From NCBI GenBank assembly GCA_028564925.1, contig CM053028.1, forward strand, positions 626,271,380-626,335,379: a stretch of 64,000 nucleotides of DNA, read 5' to 3'. Below are positions 31,925-43,900 of the stretch, piece by piece; positions within the stretch are counted from its first letter, which is position 1, and each line of letters begins with the position of its first letter. Below the pieces are notes generated by a model. It did not search any database and was not told the origin of the DNA. It worked only from the letters and a program-made list of their open reading frames with translations. This DNA is from Lithobates sylvaticus. Lineage: Eukaryota > Chordata > Amphibia > Anura > Ranidae. The translations under genes and the position numbers were made by a program.

Positions 31925-34900
31925 CTTTTCCAAATGAAAAAAGTGTAATAGTGGAAAGAAAGGAAAAAGAAAACATTTTTATGATGAGACTTCATGGAAC
32001 ACATAGTAGAAAGTAACATCTGCCACTTTTTATTAGGTTAAAGCAGGGATGTCCAACCAGTGGCCCGGGGGTCACAGGTGGCCTGCGGAGCCCTCTGATG
32101 TGGCCCACAACCTCCTTTTCTGGGATGGTGGATTGGCAAATCCAGATCATGGGTTGCAGACCCGCCATCCCAGAGCAGCTGTGTTGTTAATGAAGCCGGC
32201 GGTAGAGAAAGCAAGCGGCTGTGGAGCAGAGCTGTGTAAGCTTCCTGTATAGCGCTGGCTCCTGTCACAGGCGGAGTGATACCAAATTCATTCTGCCTGG
32301 GATAGCAACAGCAGACAATACCGGAATGGAAGATTGTTATTAAAGGTCAGTTTATTACTAAAATTGCAGTGTATTCATGGGCATATCTGCGCAGTGGTTA
32401 CTGGGCTGCTTTCAAACTGATCCGCAGGTGCAGTGCACCTGAACTTCACCTGCGGATCAGTTTGAAAGCAGCCCAGTAACCACTGCACAGATATGCCCAT
32501 GCCTACCTGCACTGAGGCATAGACTTCTCGTATTACCTACGGGTTTGGTGCGCTTTCAGAAAGTGCACCACACCTGCAGGATATAATAGAAGTCTATGGC
32601 AAAGTGTAGCTAACCCACAGGAAAGACACAGGTGCACTGTCTTAGGCCCCTTTCACACAATTGGTCAGACCCAATCAGACTCTCCATTCACCTCTATGAA
32701 ACAGCAGATGTAAACCGATCTGTGTCCATTTACACCCGCCTACCTCCAATCTGATCCGCTAAAAAAAACAGAAGAGGATCAATCCCTTCTGTCTGGGTGG
32801 ATCAAATCGGAGGACCCATAGAGTAGAGTGGACACAGACCTGTGATCCAACTGATCTGCTCATTGTGGCCCCGCGACTGGTTACCGAGTCGCTTAAGTGG
32901 CCCTCGCTCTTCAAAAGGTTGGGCACCCCTGGGTTAAAGGTATCCTGTAGGTCAGGGGTGTCCAAACTTTTTTTCAAAGAGGGCCAGATTTGATGAATTT
33001 AACATGCATGAGGGTCGACCATTTTGCCTGACATTCTTTGAACCATTAAAATTAAAAGCAAATTAACTAATACATTGTCCAACAAGAATTCTCTTGCCTT
33101 TGTGGCTGTGTGTGGTGAAGAGTCTAAGGATGAGCTTGGGCGTGTTATTTGGATATTTATCAGCATATAACACGCACCTTCACTTTAAGAGGGAAGTTTC
33201 AGGAGAAAACTTACATTTTAGATAAAGAACTGTGAAGGAAAATAAGGGTCAGTGCCCATCAATGCAGCCTAATCAGTGCCCATCTGCAGCCTCACCATTG
33301 CCATGAATGCAGCCTCACCATTGCCATGAATGCAGCCTCACCATTGCCATGAATGCAGCCTCACCATTGCCATGAATGCAGCCTCACCATTGCCAAGAAT
33401 GCAGCCTCACCATTGGCAATAATGCAGCCTCACAAGTGCCATGAAAGCAGCCTCACAAGTGCCATGAATGCAGCCTCACCATTGACATGAATGCAGCCTC
33501 ACCATTGACATGAATGCAGCCTCACCATTGACATGAATGCAGCCTCACTATTGACATGAATGCAGCCTTGGAGGGGACAGGGAGGGGGGCGGGACGAGCG
33601 CCAACAGATTACATACAGGAGAATCTCCTGTTTACATGGCGGCCTCTTTAATACAAAGTCCCACCTCCTATGATAGACAGAACAGTAGTCCAATAATGGC
33701 CCAGGAGAAAGGACTTCCTATTACAGAGGCTGCCTTGTAAACAGGAGATTCTCACTGTATGTAATCTGACAGCACTCGTCCCACCCCCACGAGGAACGAT
33801 AAATACGATATATATGGTATCCCGATCGTGGGATTCGTTAGGGTCCACAAAAGATATATATATCCAAATCACTAGTGAGGCCGCATTAAACTGGAACGTG
33901 GGCCGCAATTGGCCTGCAGGCCGGACTTTGGGCATGCCTGCTGTAGGTGGACAACTGTGGCAGCCATTGATGATCTCCATCTAATAATTGTAATTTAGAT
34001 GGCTCAGCTGCCTAAAATCCAAAAGTATAAACTGTAGACTCAGCAGTAGCTCTTGTTCATCTAAACATGTACTCCAGGACACCTAAAAATCATCCCTTGT
34101 AGTAGGGCTGCATCTGCAAGGCAGAGTTAAATGCTTGTTTATGACTAGAGAACTTGGTAAAGCACTTTTACTAACCTGATCCTCCACTCCTGCAGGCTCC
34201 TCTGCACTGCTAGAGCAGTCCCTGCAGTCTGAACTCTCCTATGCTTCTGTGGTCTAAGGTCTTCTGACTTCAACAAGACCAATGCACTGCTTTTTTACTT
34301 ACTACTGAAAGGGAATGCTTTTAGGTTTCCTGGAGATGGGCTTTAAGCTTGCACAAATTTTAAGCATTTGCATTGTTGGCTCAGTAGACTGCTGATGTCG
34401 ACTATGAGCTGTGGACTTCAGCAGCATAGGTTGGACCTCCAATTCTTTCAGCTCTCCTCCCCCTACTGAAGTGTCCAAAGCAACTGTCTCTTCTGCATAC
34501 CTAACTACCCATTGTCCCCAAATACAAGATATACATTACCCAACTGAAAGTAGTCCCCGTATAAAGCATCCAGCTAACCTTTTGCCTGATTCTCAAGGTT
34601 TGCTTGCAGATCTCTAATCCGTGAATCCATAAGAGTCATTTGCAATTTAAGATTTTCGATAGCTAAGAAAAGAGTTCACACAATCAATTTGAATGTATTA
34701 TATGATAAATAATTTTTATGTTCAGGACTAAACATTAGAATATTTTTCTACTTTTCTTTGCTCAGGAGACATTGAGAATTAAGAGGAAACTTTTCATTCC
34801 AGTTTTCCAGTGTTTGTAGCGGGCACCATAAAATAATAACATGCCTCTAACTGACTAATGGCAAAAACAAAGAAGCATTTCCACCATATTACCCAATGCA

Positions 34901-37900
34901 GAAACCCCCTATAGACAACTTCAGACTACCAACCATATGACTCTTTACTAAATCCAACTATTCCATTTAACTTTTGTGGTTCCCAAGATCTGAACATTTA
35001 CCGTATGGACTGCATGTGTCCCTAGGGCTTTAACATCAGTAGTGGAAGCATACAACCACCAACATAGGAAGAAGGGTCCTTGTACCCAAAAGTGATGTCT
35101 GAGATGTTCTGAAAATGTTCCAGAAAGTTTCTGCTGAGGAAAGTCTCCAATGAAGTGCCATTGAGAGAGAGCTGGGCTGCTGAGGCTAGTGACCCTGATG
35201 AGTACCAGTACTTAATACTGAATCAAGGCTACACTGCTACACCTGGCTAGAGACCAACACTGCTGGAGGGACCACAGAGGACCATGCCTTGGAGCGGAGG
35301 AACCCACAAGGCCATGGTTGCACACCACGATTGGTGAAAAACTGCTTCTCACATCCTTGCCCAGGTGGGACCTCGCAAAAGTTGCAGTATCCAGGTCTGT
35401 GTCACTATAGGACTGCAAGACCAAGTGAGTTGCAAGAGAGAACTTCTGAACCCCAAACATCTGCTGCTTTGCCCAAGATCACTGCTATAGTGTTCAGAGC
35501 TGTTGATGTCAGCCACCCTCAGTGACCGCAAGAGTTGGCCTGCTCATGTAGCCAGAGTTTCAGACACCTACAAGAGGAAGAAGATCGTGTGACAGACCTC
35601 AGAGAGATGAGAGGCCTTGGCCGCCATCTTTATTATACTCCTGCTTAATGACACAGCCTCCAGGGATTCATTCTGAGGATATGTCCCACTTTCCTGTTGA
35701 AATTCCAAATTTCTGTTGAGAGCATTTCAACATAGCCTTGGACCTCAACACTGGCCACCATCGGTCATTAGGAGGAACTGGGATTTATAGTCCTTGAGTG
35801 TAGACTTCCTGTATTTAGGGTACTCCATAGATCAGGTCTTAAGAGGTATAGACTTTGCCCCTTCAAATCAAGTTTTGGGTACCCTGTTTAAGACTTTCAT
35901 ATTTTTTTTAACAAACTGTGTTTTGGTTCAACCCTGATTTGCTTCTGTTTACAATTGTTTGTTATTATTGTTGCTGTTATTTGCCCTGTTGAACATGCTG
36001 CCCAAAAAAATCCATTCCCTTAGCTTTAATGTCAGGGATTGCGGTACTGCATGAAGGTCATCATTACCACCAGGAGCCAGGGAACCCAAACATCAATGAC
36101 TCTTTTGAGAGAAAGCACTACAAGTTAAGACTCTAGACCCTAAAAATAACTTCCATCCATCTAGCAATGGCAAAGCAAGAAGCATGAAGACCCCTGTGGT
36201 AATCCTCAGGAAACACAAAGAGTGAATCTGATTGTTTAAAAGAAGGTAAGCTTCCTTCTCTAGCAAAGTGAACTGAGCATACATAACTGTTCCCCAGTCC
36301 AATAAAGTTTGGGACACCCATGCCCCATGTTTAGAGAGAAACTTTCTTTAAATGTTTTGGAGCAGGACATAAGGAAGGAAGAACAATGCTCTGGGTATGG
36401 TGAATAACAGGACCCACCTTTGGGAGGAAGGAGGCCTTAGGCCACAAGACAACTTTGTCCTTTAACATGACTTTTGGTGCCTCCTTAATGGTTGATGTAG
36501 GCCATTGCCATGGTATTGTCTGACTTGATTCTCATCTGGTGTCTTCGCACTAGAGGAGACAACCGAGTTGCTCTTAGGTCTGGAAAGTTAATGGGGAGGT
36601 GAACTTCCTTCTCTGACAAAGTGCACTGAGCATCCAGAACTGCTGCCTAGTACAAAAAAGTTTGGGACCTCTACAACGGTCCCAAAGCATAATGTTTACA
36701 CCTCTGTGCTTGACTGTAGGGATGGTGTTGTTATGGTCATAGTCAGCATTTTTCTTCCTCCAAACACGGCGAGTCGAGTCTATGCCAAAGAGCTGAATTT
36801 TGGTGTAAACATTATGCTTTGGGGCTGTTTCTCTGCTAAAGGTACAGGCCGACTTTGCCACATTGAGGGGCCAATGGACGGGGCCATGTATTGTAAAATC
36901 TTAGATGGGAACCTTCTTCCTTTTAGACAGAACACTGAAGATGGGTCTTCCAGCATGACAATGACCCAAAACATAATGCCAAGGCAACAAAGGAGTGGCT
37001 CAAGAAGAAGCACATTAAGGTCATGGAGTGTCTCCAGACCTCAATGCTATAGAAAATGTATAGAGGGAGCTGAAACTTCGAGTTGTCAAGGGACAGCCAA
37101 AAAACCTTAAGGATTTAGAGAAGATAAGTAAAAAAGTGTGGACCAAAATCCCTCCTGAGCTGTGTGCAAACCTGGTAACCAACTACAAAAAATGTCTTAC
37201 CTCTATTCATGCTAACAAGGGTTTCTCCACCATGTACTAAGTCATGTTTTGCTTGGGGATCAAATACTTATTTTACTTACTGAACAGCAACTCAATTTAT
37301 AACATTTGTATCATGTGTTTTTTGTGGATTTTTGGTTGATATTCTGTTCTCTATCATTTAACATACACCTATGATAAAAGTTATAGATCCTTCATTACTT
37401 TGTAAGTGGGCAAACTTACAAAATCTGCCGGGGGTTAAATAATTATTTTCCCCACTGTAAGCACACTGTGGGCAGAACATCTGTTAGGATGGAGCTAGAA
37501 TCCTGTGCCATGCGCTTAATCCAGACAGCAATAATCTTGGAAGACTGCCACAGAATGTCATGTTGCATGAAAGGAAAAGAAAACTTTGCACACAGGCTTA
37601 TTCACCATAGAGACCACGAGAGTATGTAATACAGGAACTGGCCACATCAGTAGGAAACTTTCCTAGATAGGATAGCATTGAGCAATGCAGGTGAGATTTT
37701 GCTGATCCAAACTCCCACCCAGAGAGCGGAAGAGCTGGGGTTTGCAGCTTCAGTAACCCCATCGAAAACAAGGTGGCTCAGGAACAGTGTGCACTAAGGC
37801 CATGCAGTAAATACCTGGTTTGGGCAGACACACTAGGCGCCACAATGGGGAGGCATGTAGACCCAGTAGTGCCAACAGAGGCACACCATTGAAGCCTACG

Positions 37901-40900
37901 TTTACTCAAATCAATAAAAAAATCAGCACAAGGGATATTACTTACCTTTAGTGTGATGTGTCCCTTTTGCTGCTGTGTCTTGGTTTATTAGAAATCTTCC
38001 TCCTCTGATGTCCCCCCAACCCCACCGTCATAATCTTCCAATATGGTGGTGGTTAAAATAACTGAGGGAGCTCTTACAGGCACTCATCTAGAGTGCTCAT
38101 CTATGCCAGCCCTTTCTGCCCCACTCCTCCATTCTTAAGGCCCATACATACGATCAGACTTTTCAACAACAACGGTCCGACGGACGTGTTTTATCAGACA
38201 ATCTGACCGTCTGTATGCTCCATCGGACAATTGTTGTTGGAATTTCCATTGACAAATGTTCGCTGTGCATGCTCTCAAACTTTCCGACAACAAATGTCAG
38301 ATGGAGGATCATCCGATCGTGTGTACACAAGTCCATCGGTTTAAAATTCAAAGTACAAACATGCATGCCCAGAACCATTGCTAAACATCCGACAACAATA
38401 GCAGAAGTTGCCCAAAGGGTGGTGATAAAGAGCTGAAAAAACACGTGATTTGGTGAATGTTGGCTGAAAATGTTCTGCCGTGTATATGCAGAACAAGTTC
38501 ATGGCCAATGCCCTTCGGTCCAAAATCCATGGAAAAGTCTTATGGAAGTCCCATCGTGTGTATGAAGCTTTAAAAGCCATAGTTAAAGCTTCTATGAATG
38601 AAATGTGATCTATGAATGGAGGATGGATGGATGATTGAAAGGTCTGCCCCCTCTATTCAAAGACCCTGTTTTACAGCTTTATAAATGGGGGTGGGTTGAA
38701 AGAGTGGGTAAAGTTGGGCACTCTTGATGAGTACCTGTCAAAACTGCCTCAGTTCTATTAACCCCCACTAGACATAGGCCAAACATCCCGTTCTTCGTTT
38801 AGCAGCAGAACTCCCGAACAGGGTAACTGTTCTAACCTGAACAGCAAACCCCATTAAAGTCTATGTGAGTTGAACAGGAACAATCAAAAGTGCCCATTTT
38901 GAAGGCTTATAGGCAAGTATTTGGCAATTATAGAAGTATGGGGGTCTGGGTACTGCTCTTGGGGACATGTATCAATGCTAAAAATGTTTTTAAAAACAAT
39001 ATTTTTTTCAGGTATAGTGTTTTTAATTATGCTTAAAGTGCAACAATAAAAATAAAAAATGACTTTAAATATAGTGCCTGGGGGGTCCCCTTAGTCTGCC
39101 TGTAAAGTGGCGCATTTGTAGCATATAGAGTCAAATCCCATTTAAAATGACTTGCAGTTACAATTGCCGTAACTCGGCTATTAGAAAAAAAGAAACGGCG
39201 TGGGGTCCCCTCCAAAATCTATACCAGACCCTTATCAGGGCACACAGCCTGCCAGGTCAGGAAAGGGGTGGAATGAGCGAGTGCCCTCCCCCGAACCATA
39301 CCAGGCCACATGTCCTCAACATGGGGGGTGGGTGCTTTGCCCCACAAGGGCCTCATCCCCACAACCGTGGCCGGTGGTTGTGGGGGTCTGCGGAGGGGGG
39401 GCTTATCAGAAACTGGAAGCCCCTTTAACAAGGGGGTCCCCAGATCCCACCCCCCCCCATGTGAATGAGTAGGGGTGAATAGTCATTCACCCATTCAACA
39501 AAAAAGTGTACAAAAAGTAATAAAAACACACACAGTTTTGGACAAATCCCCCGATTTAACCCATCGTCAATCATGCCACCCACCACACCGAAAAAAGAAA
39601 AAAAACGCTACCGCCCACTATGATGGCTGGCTGCCTACGGCAGGATCCGCCGTTTGACAGTTCTTATATAGGTAAGGGGCGGGGCCACCTGGCTACGTCA
39701 CCTGGTGGCACCGCCCCCTTATGACATCTCAGACTGGTGCATGCTGGGTCAGCAACGTCACAAAAGGCAGTGCCACCAGATTACGTTGCCAAGTGGCCCC
39801 ACCCTTACCTATATAAGAACTGTCAAATCGCAAATGAGGCATTCGGCGGGTAGCCATCCCAGAAGGCAGAGGGTTTTTTATTTTTTGGGTCGGTGGTGGA
39901 TTCACATTGAGGAACACTGTTTTTTTATTGGGCATGTGGCCTGGTATGGTTCAGGAGGGAAGGAGGGTGCTCGCTCATCCCCAGCTTTCCTGACCTGCCA
40001 GGCTGCAAGCCCCGGATAAGGGTATGGATTTTGGGGGCATGGGGTTTCCCTTAAAATCCATACCAGACCCAAAGGGACTGGGTGAGGACCCTGTTTTTTT
40101 CTTTGTTTTTTCAATAGCCGGGTGTTGGCAATTGTAAACGCAAGTCATTTTAAATGGGATTTGATTTTTTGGTTTTCATTAGAAATGTCTGTTTTTCTTT
40201 AGCATGTTCTATATATGCTACAGATGCTTTTCTTTTTACATTTTGGCTGTTTTTTTATTTAGCTGTCGGCGGGGAAACCCATTGACAGCTGATGACTCAT
40301 CGGTTGTTAAGGACGCCGTGGCCAGCTTCCCGGCCCCATTCCTTAACAATCAGCTTACACTGTACACTGACAGGCATACCCTCACAGAGATAATAAGAGA
40401 CAGGGGTCTACTGCTGCCAGATTACAGCCCTGGACCTGTAAATCACACTTTGGATAACTCCACTTATTGCATTACCTGCTAAAAGGACCACCTTCAGCAG
40501 GATCCAGTGCATGGCAGCAACATTACAGGCCAGCCCCCCTTCTTCCATATGGGTACTGCCTCCAAGGCCCCTATAGGTTTTAAAAGATTGGGCTAAGCTT
40601 TAGGGTAGAGTGAAGTCAGGAAGGAGTGAAGTCTTGAACAACATGCATGAACTTGAGAGGGTGGGTTTATCCTCTGGGCTCCCCAGGTTGGAGTTAAAGG
40701 CCTGATCATGGGATAATACTGTATCGCTTACATCAGGTTTTTTATTAAGTGTGATTACCACAATACCTGTACTATATATTTGCTTTCTTTTATTCCTTAT
40801 ACGCAACCTTTTTGTCAATAATATGGATTGAGGACTTGTTGAGTACAATCTGTCTTTTACTGTGTACATGGAATTGTGCATTTATACCAACCGTTTGGAT

Positions 40901-43900
40901 TGTTCATGTTACATTTCAGTAAAGGAATTTATTCTATAAGGATTCATGTTTCCGTGTGATTTGGCTTACGTCCTACATGTGCATCAAGTGAATGTACTTG
41001 GGAACCTGTTTAGGCAAGACAGTCTAATTGTTGCAGGATTGGGATTAATTTAATCCACATCTTTTATTAGGGGAGAGAAGAAAGCAGCAAGCTCTGGAGA
41101 AGGAGTGGTGGTGTAATAGTGGAATGATTGGTCTGGGATGGTGGACAGTAGTCTTCCCTTATTGCACCTCCTTTGCCCCCAAGTACTAGTGTTTTGGACC
41201 TCCTTGTGAATGCAGTCAACTGCCACATTGTACCTGCAACCACATGTGTACCGAGGCCTTGGATAAAGTATAAGTCTTCTCCTTCCAAGGCTTAGCACCA
41301 TCAGAGATGCAGAACTGTGTGGTAGAACTGGTGGGGGTGAAAATCATCTGTATCTTGTCCATGAAAAGCTCAAGGATTGGAAAACTGGCTTGACAACTCC
41401 AGATTACTGGAAGGCATTATTTGGACCATTAACTATACGTATGTAAATGCATTTAAAAAAAGCAAACTAGATAAAAGTGATCCGGACTAACAGTTTAAAT
41501 TGAAGGCCTCATATACCCAGGCATTATAAAAAACGAGCTGTAAAGCTAGTACCGACGCCAGGAAAAAAGCATGTGAAAAAATGTGATTTTATCAGCGTTT
41601 TGCATTGGCGTCAATGTATGTTTAGCCACGCTAGATTTTAACACCTTTTCTCTGCCTCTATTCAAAATCAATGGTTCCCTATGGGAGCCCATTGATTTGA
41701 ATAGAAGTCGCACCAGAAGTCGGATCACGATGATCCGACTTGCAGTGCGACTTGTGTGCTAAGGATCTTGAAGGAAAACCCCCCCGCCAAAAACCGGCCA
41801 GGGTTATTGGGAAAAGGCCCTTGTCCTCATCAACATGTTGAGGGCATGTGGCCTAGTATGGTCAAGGAGGGGGGGGGGGGGCTCGATCTCCCCCCTTTCC
41901 TGACCTGCCAGTCTGCATGCTTGGATAAGGGTCTGGTATAGATTTTGGGGGGACCCCACACCTTTTTTTTAGGCGTGAGGGTTCCCCTTAAAATCCATAC
42001 CATACCATCCATACCAGACCGAAGGGGGGGGGAGACAATTTTTTTTTTCATTTTGGCGGGGGGTTCCCTTTCAAGATCCTCAGCACACAAGTCGCACCAC
42101 AAGTCGGATCATCATGATCTGACTTCTGGTGCGACTTCTATTCAAATCAATGGGCTCCCATAGAGAACCATTGATTTTGAATAGAGGCAGAGAAACGCCT
42201 GATGAGGCTTAACGCTCTGTCTACAGTGTTAAACCGCGTTTAACAGATTTTACCGGCGTCTGAGATTTTTACAGCTCTAGCGCTGGAGCCTCAGAACACG
42301 CTGGTCCTGGGTTTTTTTGAGCTTAAAAATGCCTATGCCACTTACAGCTCAAAAAAATGTGTGTGTGAGGCCATTGAATAACATGAAGAGGCGTTTTTAA
42401 GCTGTAAAAAAAGCTCCAAAACACGGCTGTAAAAACATCCATGTGTATGAGGCCTAATACGGAATTAAAATAAAGCAACATGTAATTATGTGAGCAAGAA
42501 ACTTTCCCTTTCAAGAAAAATGGTCTTTTACCTGGACCCATGCTGTCTCCTCTTTCCCCTTTCGGTCCTTGTGGTCCTGTCAGTTATGAAACACATTTAA
42601 TGAGAGAGTTAGTGAAAAAAACTGATAAAGTTATGTCTTTATATACTGAGTGCAGAAGAAGGTCAAAATAAACTACATCCTACAAATATCCTTTAGTCGA
42701 AGATCTTTATTTTAACCAGAGGTGTCGATGACAGTGTACCGGTGCCCCCGTGGGGTCACTGAGTACAGTAGTTCCACATGTCACCCTGGCCAGCCTGGCA
42801 TTCACCTCCAGTCACACATTTCTAGACAACGAACAGTCCATCAGCTTGCTTTTGTGGTTTTTATTTGAGGGATTAAATGTGGAAGAGGAAAGGGAACATG
42901 GGATGCCTAAGTAATTGATCTTCTCAAGTGAACAAGGATTTTGGAATCTGAATTGGCAGTCTCTAAAGCTCCAACTCCTCAAGCACATCACTTCTGAGTA
43001 AACTCCACTTTCTATACTGCGCAATGCTTGATTCCTTGTACAACTAGCACATGGCTAGGCCCCACTCTGAATAAGGCCTAACAATTTAAGATCCGCCATT
43101 TGCTGGCAAGGGTATGCAGTCCACTTTGATGTAGCAACCAATGACAATGAAAAAAAAGAGTACTTGTTGTGCTAGCTGTAACTTGATGAACTACTGGTCC
43201 CAGTCAGTCCTGTGCAAGTCCCGCCAACCCTCCTGGCTGCAGCAACTTCTTGAATGCCAGTAACATCACAGTCTCTCCCTCTGGCTCTACATCCAATCCT
43301 GTAACATCATGTCTCTCCCAGATCTTCTCACTGTGCATGTCACTCACCGAACCCTGGAGGGATCCCTCCTGATGATTTGCCCAGCAATGTTCCTCGCTGT
43401 CCTTCTGCTTCTGTTCAGGACACCCCTGATGTGGGTTGTATGAGAGGTCCCTTCACAGCTCCCGACCTCTGGCCCAAGGTCACCCCCCAGATAGGGGGCT
43501 CCCTCAAAGGCCCCGACAGCCTAACACTCCATCAAGCAGTTCTTCTACCCGACAACTCCTCCCACAGCAGGCTGACCCTGAGTATATATAGGAGGCCTGC
43601 CCCCTGCCAATCCTAGTTGGGGATTGGTCAGGGCTCCCAGATACACTTCATGACACTCCAATCCTCTTTCCTTCCTCTTTTTCAGAACCTTCTAGAAACA
43701 GAGGGAGGTGCCAGAGAGATGAAGTACATATCAGTCACCTGCTGCTGCTCTAAAACCACTCCCAGCCCCCAGATCAAAAACAAACAGGCTTGCCTAAATT
43801 TACCTGCACTGGCTGTAAAAAAACACAACTACCTCTAGCAACCTACCTACCTAAGTTACCGGTTTCTTTACTTTCCACTGATGGGTGTGTGAAGGTGTCT

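Noticed and set aside
31943-31976. ATG-initiated start of the lectin-domain frame ([10 protein letters not shown]...)
   Set aside because: This stretch is the pyrimidine tract of an intron; the domain is a terminal exon, not a separate gene.
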